Part shown: positions 49,801 to 59,985 of the stretch, piece after piece
How the letters are laid out: every line of letters begins with the position of its first letter
Numbering within the stretch: position 1 is the first letter of the stretch
From: Lingula anatina
Lineage: Eukaryota; Brachiopoda; Lingulata; Lingulida; Lingulidae
Assembly: GCF_001039355.2 (NCBI RefSeq)
Contig: NW_019775782.1
Coordinates: 135,961-199,960, forward strand
DNA: 64,000 bases
Direction: 5' to 3'
Made by a program: the position numbers and the translations under genes
The notes under the pieces: model-generated
What the model saw: the letters and a program-made list of their open reading frames with translations, nothing else
What the model was told of the DNA's origin: nothing
Database searches by the model: none

Positions 49801-52335
49801 TTGGCCACAAAACCATAGTTTTGTTAATTTTGGACTGTGGTGTACGTTAAAATCCCACTCATTCCTCAAGTTTGTCATTATAGAGGCAAATATACCTCCT
49901 GGGTGACAAACTGTACTACCATTGGTACTCCCGTGGTGACAAAATGACCAAAATGTGGAAGAAAATGGTGGTTTAGATACACGTCCAACATCCTTACTGC
50001 TGTTGCAAGCGAATATGTTTCACCTCAGTACAGGATACGGTTTTATTTCCTTCTTGGCAAAGTCAATACTTTTAACTACCACCACTGTTAACTGCTTGTT
50101 AAAATGTTCATCTTTCAATATTGCTCTAAAATTTTCATTTGCTAAGGGTATGTATTTTTAAACTATTTACATGTGTAAGTGCAACTTTTTTATGTACATG
50201 TTAAAAGAGTGTTTTTCTATATGTAGGTACATGTATGTAAAGATGAATCTCTAACGTTAAAACCTTGACTTTGACTGCCTCACTTTCTATGTATTTTCTG
50301 GATGTCCCGGCGCCATTATGCCTTATATCTAGACAGTTTATTTAATTTATGAGAGAGAGAGAGAGAGAGAGAGACTCAGAGATCGAGAATAGTACACTGA
50401 AAATTTCTTCCCCAGTGGAAAGGTGCCCGGTAGTCAGGGGTGCCTTAAGGTGGTCGGAACGATTCTATTGTATAATTTAACAGTCTGGGAGTGTTGCTTA
50501 TGCTACAGCCGCACTCTGCACCCCTTGTGACCCTCACCTTGGGGAAGATGGGAGGAATTCCAATAATCATTTCAACCCCACTCTCCAACATATAAATGTT
50601 GATGTTTTTCTGCTGACTTTCAAATTTGTCGTTGTGGTGAGCGTGTTCAGGTATTTTTATAGGGTGTTTAACCACCCCAACCCTTAGGTGAATGGTGCTG
50701 GTAATCTCTCAACTAATTGTTTAGATATTTAATTGGGCGCAATGAGTTGCTTAATTTTTTAACCTTGGTGAGTAAATGCAGTTTTTCCTTCAAGCCTCTC
50801 ACGTTTGTCGCTACACCTTGACTGAGAATAATATATGAACTGTCATGTGAATAAGCTTAATATGACATATGACACTTTAATGTCTGTTTTTACCAGATGG
50901 TTGACAAACGTGTTCTGTTCTGATATCTAATCCCTGTCTAGATTTTAGTGATATCGAGGCTGATACCATTTTTCCTTTGCTACCTACGGAAATACAGACA
51001 TCGGCTTAAGTAACATCTCTCTCATAGCATAAAGTAAAATGAAGGACCTTAATCTGAGGGTAATGCTTGAGAAATCTGTTACAATAGAACAATACATGCA
51101 GTTTGGTAATTCTTACTGCCTGGGTACCGTTTCCATCCAAACACTGACCGAAGGAAAAGTAATAAATTTTGATTGAACGGGAGGAAAGTTGCGACCCCTA
51201 CTTTCAAAGTCAACAGCACTGAAATCATTGTCCAAGATGTTCCGCCAAATATATTCTCAAATTTCACATTGCTATTTGGAATTATAATTATATACAATCT
51301 TTTAAATGTCACCGACAACTCAAGCAATACTGTATGGCCGACATGTTTTTCTATAAAAAGATAGCAAATTTACCAAAAAATTGTAACGATCATTTATTCA
51401 ATTGATATAGTCGTTAGTGGTGTCATTGTACACAACATACATAAACAGAATGCGCACTGATTTCAAAATGATTTGATAGTCTCTGCTCTGTTAATCACGA
51501 CATTTGAGTCCGAAAAAAATTTTTTTTATAAAATACCCATTTGAAATGCTGTTTTTTTACTCCACAGCAAATTCTGATTCATATGCAAAAGAGGGAGAGA
51601 TGTTGAAATAAAAAAAATAACCGCCTATGACGAACGAATTTTTAAGGAAATTTGCTTTATATTGAAGTTAATATATGTCGCTTGTGTGTAAAGACCTACC
51701 AGGTGGTCTAATAAACGGCTGTGTTTAAGGACGTTACAAGATGAAGATGAAGCAGACCGAGACAGGAAACCATCATGTATCTTCACAGTCGTGGAAAATA
51801 TTTTATGAAACGCTTTGCAAATAACGTGCAATGAAAGTTAATTAAGGTTGGAATGTATGACACCGCAAATGAAATAATTGGTATCTTTTTGCTGTACGGT
51901 TTAGCCATGCAAGGACTATTTTGTATAGATAAATGCAGTTGGTTTTCATAATTTGACTTAGATGAGCCATTACAGCCATATACGGCTGTACCAATCACTA
52001 TATATAAATTAAATGCTATGCACAATATAATCAATGGGAGGGATAACGAGGAAAGCTGTAAGCCCCAAACAATTTTAAGAGTGGTCAAAAGTTCGCCTCG
52101 ATTCAATTTTTTTCTTTTTTCTTTTTTGATGAACGAAAACAATGAATTGCTCACTTTGTATTTTAAGTTAAATTCTTAGTTAGTGGTACCTACTTCTCAA
52201 TCGTTCCAGTTCTTCCTCAGAAATGTCGTCTTGTGGCTGCTCCATAATATCCATCGGCAATGCTGAAACTGTCTTCTGCTGTGATAATAGTGATAACACT
52301 ACCGTCATGAGAAAAACAAGCAATTTTTGCTCCAT
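42668..52335 (-). CDS. secreted vWA / Thr-Pro mucin / four-TSP1-domain protein, nine exons
   Basis: Exons in transcript order: 52194-52335, 48739-49128, 48291-48406, 47609-47669, 46957-47295, 44578-44718, 44032-44202, 43633-43806, 42668-42846. All have GT/AG borders, and their 1713 nt join into one frame of 570 residues plus TGA. Residues 1-25 are a signal peptide (KLLVFLMTVVLSLLS). The vWA domain carries MIDAS-type DSSRS, GRTN and LTDG. A short vWA-closing exon follows, then ~113 residues almost entirely Thr and Pro, then four TSP1 domains with WSxW/CxxTC patterns and a six-residue tail (CMGMCK). Most introns are phase 1, typical of shuffled extracellular domains. The likely role is extracellular adhesion or recognition with metal-dependent ligand binding; the Thr-rich part should be O-glycosylated. 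Further exons cannot be excluded. I do not know a named orthologue. Confidence 0.85.
43165..43380. mobile_element. ~220-bp MITE in intron 8
   Basis: The ends cccattcccagagatt and aatgtctgggaatacg are inverted repeats, extended inward by aaatcgatcc / gatcgatct. Non-coding. Confidence 0.6.
43633..43806 (-). other. exon 8: TSP1 domain 3
   Basis: Phase 1 to phase 1. Reads NGNWGEWSCCWTECSATCGS followed by GTRSRRRQC and ends EMSCGG before gtaggt. An extra Cys follows WSC. Confidence 0.88.
44032..44202 (-). other. exon 7: TSP1 domain 2
   Basis: Phase 1 to phase 1. Reads DGGWSTWSEFSECTKTCGGG, then RSRSC and CNKQECPG. This is the most canonical TSP1 of the four. Its acceptor abuts the (TAATA)n array. 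Confidence 0.9.
44206..44270. repeat. (TAATA)n microsatellite next to a splice acceptor
   Basis: About 13 five-base units immediately precede, in transcript sense, the acceptor of exon 7. The last unit contributes the AG context. Confidence 0.9.
44578..44718 (-). other. exon 6: TSP1-like domain 1
   Basis: Reads CEWTRWSDCDTTCGYGIQSR, then CCSTCEP and SCKLTDCPIPS, between cccag and gtaagt. It is shorter than the other TSP1 exons, with a compressed central loop. Confidence 0.82.
46727..46798. repeat. (TA)36 microsatellite in intron 5
   Basis: Uninterrupted TA dinucleotide array inside the intron between the mucin exon and TSP1 exon 1. Confidence 0.95.
46957..47295 (-). other. exon 5: Thr/Pro mucin-like coding minisatellite
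   Basis: 339 nt, phase 1 to phase 1. It opens VVST and is then almost only Thr, with a Pro about every seventh residue, ending PTTPE. The unit is about 21 bp (six Thr codons and one Pro). The other frames are also open on both strands (Val/Gly-rich on plus; Tyr/His/Asn-rich on minus) purely because of the repeat. Unit number is expected to vary between alleles. Confidence 0.88.
47609..47669 (-). other. exon 4: short vWA-closing exon
   Basis: 61 nt between aaaacag and gtgaat, phase 0 to phase 1. It reads VQDLGSLSEIVGDIGLTACQ, the usual C-terminal helix and Cys of a vWA domain. It is too short for routine frame scans but is required to keep the gene in frame. Confidence 0.8.
47791..48035. mobile_element. 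~245-bp foldback MITE in intron 3
   Basis: The two halves are inverted copies: gattttgacccatttgcg / agtgggtcaaaatct and caatggagggcggac / gtccgccctccattta. Non-coding. Confidence 0.7.
48291..49128 (-). other. exons 2 and 3: vWA domain
   Basis: Exon 2 (48739-49128) holds CKIDMCFAVDSSRSLG, the Thr of RTNIPDAM and the Asp of LTDGVSNE. Exon 3 (48291-48406) follows with ANYMRADNIQNIAVGAGGG and ends ERYVFQ. The MIDAS residues D-x-S-x-S, T and D are all present, so metal-dependent ligand binding is plausible. The intron between them is 332 bp. Confidence 0.88.
49129..52193. other. intron 1 of the vWA-TSP1 gene
   Basis: Three kilobases with no supported exon. It contains an A-run at 49141-49158 and a (GA)n array at 50350-50373. 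A missed small exon cannot be excluded, although the flanking phases (1 and 1) join without one. Confidence 0.55.
52194..52335 (-). other. exon 1: signal peptide exon
   Basis: ATG at 52333-52335 starts MEQKLLVFLMTVVLSLLSQQ, a typical signal peptide, followed by an acidic stretch (DDISEEELERLR). It ends at gtaggt in phase 1, which joins exon 2 as N-C-K-I-D. No other in-frame ATG upstream is needed. Confidence 0.8.
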
Positions 52336-52363
52336 TTTGACTAGAGTTGTCTGTTGAAGTTGT

Positions 52364-52665
52364 AGATGTCGTCTGCTTTATTTTTTTGATGTCGTTTGCT
52401 CAATTTTTAAAGTCTTCTACTCTAGTTACTTAATGGTGTTTTCCGACTGTTTTTGAACGCATCTGCAGAAGTTATTTGCGTCTTTGGCTCGAGCTGTGAA
52501 TACCCTTATCTCAACTTAATGATGTCGCTTGTAATTTAATGACATCTGCTCCCTTTCTCGTGCTCTTTTTAAACCTTCCACTCAAATTTTGTTGTTATTT
52601 ATTTGTGTCTAGTCGAGCTACGGAATCGCCTGCTCGATTTTTTGGTGTCGTCTGCTCGAGTTTGA
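52364..52665. repeat. degenerate ~28-bp tandem repeat just upstream of the vWA-TSP1 ATG
   Basis: Variants of gatgtcgtctgctcgatttt recur about ten times with much decay (52364, 52389, 52520, 52629 and 52648 are the clearest). They lie in the 5' untranslated or promoter region of the minus-strand gene. Confidence 0.55.
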
Positions 52666-53791
52666 CAGACGGAGGTGTTTCTCGCTAGTGTGGTGATGGC
52701 ACATTAAGCGCAGACGACACCTACCCGAATAAAAATAGCGCCTGCGCATACCATCGCCCATGCGTACAGATGGGCGACGTAACCTATCACCGAAAAATAA
52801 ATGGGAATGTATTTCCGCATACAGAAGTTTGGTTTTAATTTGTTGCGGATGTCCAGGTACAGGTAGTTTGCAATTGGACTTTGGTTGAGAAAAGTCCATC
52901 GTTACCGAGATACAAATTAAAGGAATGCAAACTTAGGCAGAAATATTTGAATTATGCTTGCACTTCAGATAAAGAATTTGTGGTCGTGGTTTGAAAAACG
53001 TCACACGTTCATTAAAATTTTGTCCTCTGGAAATTAAAGCTTTGCTTGGACATCAAGTATCTGCTGATGTCCGTGCGAAAATTAAGGAAAATGATTAAGG
53101 AAAAATTGAAAGAATACTTTCAAGCAGTTTTTGCTACGGTCATTTATCTCTTAAGTTGGAGCTGAAAGTGTGTGTAGGGGTGGGGGAAAGGGGACGTACA
53201 CCCGTTCCTTCCTCTGTATCTCTGTACATTTCTACCCAGGGTTAAATGTGCACTGACAGTACAAATGTAACACTTGATATATGAGCTATTTTATTCAAAC
53301 GTCGTCGAATTTAAATTCTAACCTGCGATTAAAAAACACATTACCATTTCATTCTCCACATTTCCACATTTGATTGTTTTAATGGTGTCTAAATCGTTAA
53401 TTTAAACATTCTTATATTAATTACAGTTTCGTGCAAGTTTGTTTAAGAAAATTAATTATTATTATTGTTGTTTTTTCTTTTCAATTCAATGTTGCAGGTG
53501 ATTAAGACTTCGTGCACTACCCTAGTAAAACGACTGTATAAAAACATGACATAATTAAGTTAAACATTTTCTTAACAACATTGTAATGTTACTGCGCATC
53601 CTCCTACTGGGCAATAAAAAATCACACTCCTCATTCGAATTTTAATCACATTTTTATTTGAGCATGGCAGAATCTCGACATTTCTCTTGTGTAAATGTCA
53701 CACAGTTAAAATCTAAGTACTTACCGATATGTTACTTAAATGTTCCATGGTGTACTCAGTGACAAAATGGCTGACCCTTGACCTGAAAAAT
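52666..53791. other. gene-free stretch
   Basis: Region upstream of the vWA-TSP1 gene. No open frame with a recognisable domain. Confidence 0.45.
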
Positions 53792-53899
53792 NNNNNNNNN
53801 NNNNNNNNNNNNNNNNNNNNNNNNNNNNNNNNNNNNNNNNNNNNNNNNNNNNNNNNNNNNNNNNNNNNNNNNNNNNNNNNNNNNNNNNNNNNNNNNNNN
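53792..53899. other. assembly gap, 108 N
   Basis: Run of N directly followed by (TA)n, so the gap probably reflects an unresolved TA microsatellite. The frame spanning it is an artefact. Confidence 0.98.
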
Positions 53900-53935
<36 letters not shown>

Positions 53936-55507
53936 AATAGTTATATAGATTCATATTAATATATATATATATACTATCTGTAGTTGCCCCCGTTTCTTTC
54001 TTTCTTTTTCTCTCTCTCTCTTTGTATCTGAAGTTTCTCTCTCTCTTTGTATCTCTCAAGTTTTCCGGTGCTCAGTCCAAATCCTACATTTTTAGGGAAA
54101 TTAAATTTCTTACAGATGTTCAAGGTATCCATTTAAAATGATGATTATGCAACAGAATGCACCAATTTGCATCAATGAAGGTCTGTCTGGGCCCTTTAAG
54201 TAATTTTCAAAGTCAAATTATTTTCAGCTAATAAAACACCCGTGCACGTGAACGGAACGTGACATCTTTGTCAAGGAATTAACAAAACAGTAACATTTTG
54301 AGCGCAGTGACTTTTCATTCGCTTATAAAGACTAAGCAATCCACGCACCTGTTTAACATATTACGGGTAAAGCAGTGCTTTTTGGTGTTTAGGAGAGTGT
54401 CAGGACCGCTTCCACAAAGAAATTTAACTTAGACCGAAATCTGGCCGTAATTAATGAACCGAAATTTTGGCCCACTCTGATTCGGGATAAATGTGTGATT
54501 ACATGTCCACTGAAAGCCTCATGAGGCTCGTATTATAGAGGACCTTGGTCTTTAAACTTTCTACTCATCTTCACTTTATTAAAACATATCTAAAACGTAA
54601 TGGCACCGGTATTTGTAGAAGAAGTAGTAGTAATAGTAGTAGTAGTAGCAGTGGTGGGTTTAGTCAGTGAATTCTACATGTATCAGGGAATATCTACGAT
54701 ATAATTCCCTGGTTTAGTAAAGTGAAGCGATACGCAATATAGGGATGGGGGAAGGCACAGAAATCTATCTCCATTATCATATACTGTAGCTAGACAGGGG
54801 GGCAGAATCTCCAGTTCCCACTATAAAATTATATGTACTAGTAATGGAAGTATGCTTTCAAATTTGTAGTCGTGAACATCAGATTAAATACTAAAAAAAG
54901 TAATTATGCTGTTTAAAGAAGGGAAGACGTACTGTGAGTCACATGGGGTAGTGAGAGCCAACGCCTGCTTATCAATTTACTCTTAATTAAGATGTCTGTT
55001 TTATTGCCGATAAAAAGTCCAATTAGACGTAATTCAGACCCATTAGTCAGTATAATAGTTGAAAATTCGCTGCAGTTTATTTACTATGTGGGCATTTCTA
55101 CATGTAGAAATGTAAAGTAGAATTTGTTTGCTAAGGCCATACAAAATTGATAAGTTGATAGACGGGCGACGACTCTTCGCGGCGTCTTTTTAATGTTAGG
55201 CTATATACTGAGTATTCTGAAATGTTTCATTACATCACGTAATTTGAGTTTTCTCTTCAGTTTTCGTATTTGTATTTATGTATCGACCAATCACATCTGG
55301 AGTACTAATTAATGGACTATGCTGGGCATCACGTCAATAACAGGTAGGTACGGTCGCTGTGCTAAGATGCAATTTTAACCTCACTGAAGTGTCGGTAGGC
55401 CTATACCAAAATATCATTATTCTTTGAATTCAACTTTTACCGATAATATAGTAGCAGCTTAAGGTGAAGTTAGTCAAATGCTATTCATTAAATAAATATT
55501 ATTCAAA

Positions 55508-55542
<35 letters not shown>

Positions 55543-55604
55543 AGACATTTTATGATAAACTAACTTTGGTCCAAATACAAATGTCTTTCATGTAGGTGCT
55601 AAAC
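53900..55604. other. gene-free stretch with microsatellites
   Basis: (TA)n at 53902-53932, CT-rich runs at 53995-54060, a GTA-rich run near 54620 and (AAAT)n at 55503-55541. No supported gene. Confidence 0.5.
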
Positions 55605-55733
55605 AAATGTGCTAGGTGAGATTTCTTTTCGAGTCCCGCAGTTTCGGTTGTTAGTTGATTCCCACTTTACCGCTATCAGCCATTAGAGCTCACTTAGACA
55701 GTGTTAGGTTGAGTTGTTAGGGCTAAGTACTAA
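55605..55733 (+). other. non-coding first exon of zinc-finger gene A
   Basis: Closely matches 61578-61714 ahead of gene B: aatgtgctaggtgagatttc, then cagtttcggttgttagttga and gttaggttgagttg. It ends at GTAAGTG. The partner acceptor is ttattacag before 56642. Conservation of both exon and donor in the two tandem genes supports a shared promoter and 5' exon. Confidence 0.6.
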
Positions 55734-56134
55734 GTAAGTGCTACTCATTTATAAGAAGTTTAAACTTACGGAAGATACTGTTTGAATATACGTATTCTAG
55801 AACAAAATGAAAGGAGCAACCTGAGCCTTTCTTTCCAAGCTCCGCATTATACCTCTGGAAAGTTTATTTTGGTTTTGAACTTTTGTAACTCACATGTAGA
55901 CTGTCGTGTATTTACACGCTTGAGACAATGCTTGAGTATCATTTCAATTTTTTTCTTATTATTTAAAGGTTTGGATTGTATCATTTCTTTCTTTCTTGTC
56001 AATTTCGTCTGTTGCTGCTGGTGGATCAAGGTATTTGTATGTTTGTGAGTGTGTGGCGATGGGGGAGAGGGTACAGCAATGGGTCTCCGGTGGTTGAAAC
56101 TAGATAAAGTAGTAATGACACACACACGCGCAAA

Positions 56135-56459
56135 CACTAGTGCACTTGATTTGGTCTTAAAGAGTAATTTTACATCACAAATGATCTTACCTGGTCTTAC
56201 TATGAGCCTTAATCATTACAGCAGTAGTCTTTAAATGGACTGAAATAGTTAAAAAAAAAGATCTAATATCTATGTAAGTGGTCAAGCAATTTCCTCCCCT
56301 AACAATGGAGGACACCTTTGCTCACAATAGGAGAACGTGTGAAGGGAGACAATTGCATAACAAGTGAGTCTAGTAATGGTCTTACTCATGGTTTAAGATA
56401 GGGTAATATTGTTTGTGATCTGAAATTACACTTTAAGACCAAATCAGGCGCAGTAGTGG
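56135..56459. mobile_element. foldback MITE in the 5' intron of zinc-finger gene A
   Basis: Arms cactagtgcacttgatttgg... and ...aaatcaggcgcagtagtg are inverted repeats continuing for over 50 bp (ggtcttaaagagtaatttta / gaaattacactttaagacc). Not present in gene B. Confidence 0.65.
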
Positions 56460-56721
56460 AAGTTATGGTAACTTGGTCCAGTTACAATATATATGAAGTA
56501 GCCATTTCATGTGGTTTCATGCCATTATCATGTTCTTATCTCCCCTTCCAAACACAAACACACACAAATACAAAGTAAACAATATGATAAAATAACACAT
56601 AATTTTTAAAAGAGTCACAATTTATCAATTTTTTATTACAGGTGCTTAATGAAGTTGAATATTAAAACCGGATGGTGGAAAGGAATTTGAACACCAGTGC
56701 AATAACATCTTTCAAGCCATA

Positions 56722-59700
56722 ATGGCAACGGGTCAAGCCTCTCAGCTGATAATACCAATACCTCCAAACTGGATCAACATTGGCAAAGAACTAGAAAGAT
56801 GGAATAGCCTCAAATTTGAACTCCAGCAAGACTCCAATGAGAAGTTGGCCAAACTTCTCATGGATGTGTAAGTAGTTCATCCATCTGTTAGCATGAGTTT
56901 CAGTTAGAATGTAAGCCATTTTCCGGATTTTCTTATTTCCACAAACACACAGGTTTGAGTGGAAAGGTCAAGAAAAGCAGAGGGTTATTTTTCCTATTTT
57001 TCAGCAAGCAGAGTTCTATATTTTATGTTTTCTTTGCATTACATGCTATTTTATGGGTAAAAAAAGGGGGGGGGGATAGTCATAAGTCAATATTCATGTA
57101 AGAGTTAACTTGTACCAATACATTAATGTGTTACATTTAATTTGTCGGATACACTATTAAAGTAAAATAAACAGCATTTAGTTGAGTAATGTTGGATTTG
57201 TGGGATATAAGAAACCTATAAAAATAGAAAATTAACAGGATTAAAAGGTGATACCAGTAGATGCCAATGTGAACAGACTTACTAGTATGAGTCTTCTGAA
57301 GGAACAATTTATACCACCTGTGCATTTAAATGCTCAATAAGTTGTGTTCAGATATAAAAAGTTGTTTTTATAGATGAAATTGTGACTTATTTTTGTTGAT
57401 CTTTATACATTTAGTATCTCTTTTCTTTAAAGGTATAACAATTACAAACCACTTACAACACTATGCAAGAAAATGGAAGGAACATCCTCAGATAGTGATG
57501 AGGGAGATGTGGATGATGATGATGATGATGACCTTGAGTAAGTGATAATTAAGTTCTGTCTAAAAAAAAATTTTTTTTAGAAGGGGGTTGGAATAATTTA
57601 ACATTTATTAATGTACTCTCACTGAAATTATCCAAAATTCTATAGTGTCTTACAGGACATATGCATTTCTATAGGATGTCCAGTAAAATTCTAATGGATC
57701 CCTGTAAAGTCCAAAAGAAGTCACTTAGATTGCATTCACAACGAGTTGAGCCAGGCTTTACAAATCCTGGGGACTAAACATGGCGGTCGTACATGAAAGA
57801 AAAACCGCCTAATCTTTTAATAGTCTCTCCGCCTCTCACACGCCTCCCCACACATCGTCCCTGTGGGGGGACAGTCATTAAATTTCGGCTCCATTGGGAC
57901 GACATGGGGAGGCGTGTGAGAGGCGGAGAGACTATTAAAAGATTAGGCAGTTTTTCTTTCATGTATGTCCGCCATATTTAGTCCCCAGGATTTGTAAAAC
58001 CTGGCTCAACTCGTTGTGAATGCGATCTTAGGGTGCATTCAGAGTGGACTAACTAGTCTGAGGGTCAACTATGGCCAACCCACTTGAATACCTCCACACA
58101 TGGAATCTATTCAGTGCCTATTAGTGGATTTGATGGCTAGAACCCAAGCTTTTTTGACCCTTGGAGTAGTTAGCCCACTGTTCTGAATGCAGCCATAAAG
58201 CCTTGTAAGCTTCCTAGAGATACCAAATCACACAGGGACCGTTCACATGGAAAGTCTATTTTCTAAAAATCTATTTTCTATTTGCGGTATCTTGTAATCA
58301 CGGTTTGTGCTCTGAATACCCCGTGGCATAATTAGTGGCAGCGCCGAGAATTAATTACAGCTTTGGAAGTAACTGGCTCGCGCTGCCAGTAATTACGCCG
58401 CGGGATTTTCAGAGCACAGACCGTGATCACAAGATATACCGCGAATAGAAAAAAGATTTTTAAAAAATAGACTTTCCATGTGAACGAAGCCATAGACTCC
58501 TATCAGCAGATTGAAAAAATCAAACTCAGCAACTAAATATTTTTTGATCACTAACAATTTTTGTTTAGTAGAAACAGCATTTATGGTCACGGTTTTTTGC
58601 TCAGCAGTTCTCTTAGAAATGTAGCTTAGGGTAATTTTATCTGTGGTTTTGTTTCCAGGATCTCCACCAAAGGGCCACATGAAGCAGATCATGACCTTTC
58701 TAGCAGTCTTAATACCCTTGACACCAGGTGGCAGCACAAGGCATACTATTTAAAGCCCATTACTCTAAATTCAGTTGGCACGAGCAAGCAGCTCGTGTCT
58801 CTTAGCAAACGCAAACAAATCGAGTCAAATAAAGAGGCAGATAAACAGCGCATATCTTCTGCCGGAGGGCGGTCTCAGCTGAATAAAAACTTAAGGAATG
58901 CAGATCGTTCTGACGTAAGAGGGCAGCTCAGATCTGCTCTGCAAGGTGTGGTTGCCAAAGACGCACCTGATCACACTGATAATAGGGAAACTGACATTTC
59001 TTTGGATCATGACTATTTGAATAACCTTCCCAACCAAGGAGAAATGGGTAAACCAAATATGGGTGAAGTCTCTGAGGTCGATGTGATAAAAAATGAACCC
59101 TGCATGACTGATAGCGATAGTAATGACAGCAAAGTGGGGAGTGAATCAGAGGGCGAAAGTGATGTGAAAAGCGAGCAGAGTATTGTCAAGAATGAAGAGG
59201 CAACCATCTACATCTGTGAGATTTGTTGTGCTAACTTCACATCTGAAGATGTTTTCTCTAAACATCAATTAACCCATTTAAAAGACATGAGTTCATGTAG
59301 GTACTGCGACGAGACATTCCCATACAAAAGAATTCGGGACGCCCATGAAAGAACCCATAGTGCTTACACCCCCAATATGTGTCAGTACTGTGGTAGAATG
59401 TATCGTCAAAGAGCAGAATGTGTGAAACACGAAGTATTAGTGCACTCGGCTGAAAAACCTTATTACTGTAAATGTTGCAATAAGGGGTTTTTGTCCGAAA
59501 GTGGGGCAAGGTACCACAAGAAGATGCTTCAGAACAAGGTGAAGAAACCACACCTCTGCCAGTTTTGTTCCAGAAGATTCTCAGTCAAAGCAGAGCTTGA
59601 GATGCACGAGAGGAGACACACTGGAGAAAAACCATACACGTGTCGCATCTGCGGTAAAACCTTCAGCAGGAAAGACTCCGTCCTGTTCCACGTGCGATCT

Positions 59701-59883
59701 CACACGGGAGAGAGACCGCACCAGTGCCGATTTTGTGAGAAAGCCTTCAAACGGCACGTTTCGCGTCTGAAACATGAAAAGGCCATGCACAAGAAGAAGC
59801 CCAAGCACCAGTGCCCGCACTGTCCCGAGGGTTTCAAATCCAAAAAAGACCTCCGCAACCATGAGGTGTTGTCACACAACTGA
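56722..59883 (+). CDS. C2H2 zinc-finger protein, gene A (upstream copy)
   Basis: Exons 56722-56867, 57433-57537 and 58659-59883 join in frame (phases 2 and 2) to 491 residues. Residues 1-83 hold the N-terminal module (NWINIGKELERWNSLKFELQ, AKLLMDV) and an acidic run (SSDSDEGDVDDDDDDD). Residues 84-269 are polar, with three sumoylation-type motifs (IKNE, VKSE, VKNE near 228, 254, 261). Eight C2H2 units start at Cys 270; the fourth lacks its second His, and TGEKP/TGERP linkers join fingers 5-7. It is probably a nuclear DNA-binding regulator. The frame ends after finger 8; a ninth finger present in gene B survives beyond the stop only in broken form. ATG 56722 is preferred because gene B has the homologous ATG; an upstream ATG at 56649 opens a short out-of-frame uORF. 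AATAAA at 60063-60068. Confidence 0.85.
57724..58031. mobile_element. foldback MITE 1 in intron of zinc-finger gene A
   Basis: Near-perfect long palindrome: gcattcacaacgagttgagc / ctcaactcgttgtgaatgc at the ends, ggcggagagactattaaaag in the inner arm. The loop is about 40 bp. The facing open frames on both strands are mirror artefacts of the palindrome. Confidence 0.8.
58032..58194. mobile_element. foldback MITE 2, adjoining MITE 1
   Basis: Ends gggtgcattcagagtggact and agcccactgttctgaatgca are inverted repeats, extended by gagggtcaa / ttgaccctt. It abuts MITE 1 with no spacer. Confidence 0.7.
58240..58485. mobile_element. foldback MITE 3 in the same intron
   Basis: Ends gttcacatggaaagtctatt and atagactttccatgtgaac are inverted repeats. 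Inner arms share gcggtatcttgtaatcacgg / ccgtgatcacaagatataccgc. The arms include gcagcgc and aattacgc words around a short loop. Confidence 0.8.
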
Positions 59884-59985
59884 AAGAGATTTCCACTCTT
59901 GCAGTTTGTGCAAGGAGGGTTTTTATTAAGGGAAAGATGCGTAGAGCTACATATGAAAGAAACACACCATAAATTATTGAAATGA
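59884..59985 (+). pseudogene. broken ninth zinc finger after the gene A stop
   Basis: Past the TGA, the +1 frame reads HSCSLCKEGF. The original frame then resumes LLRERCVELHMKETHH and ends at TGA 59983-59985. Together these match finger 9 of gene B (FLCHLCEKQFLLRSSLEIHL). Two one-base changes, one near 59880 and one in the T-run near 59920, separate them from an open frame. Confidence 0.65.

Noticed and set aside
53729-53959. Open frame across the run of N
   Set aside because: Half the codons are unknown and the rest is (TA)n; no evidence of a gene.
57774-57981. Two mirror-image 62-residue frames sharing GRRVRGGETIKRLG
   Set aside because: The similarity comes from the palindromic arms of MITE 1 read on both strands, not from paired genes.
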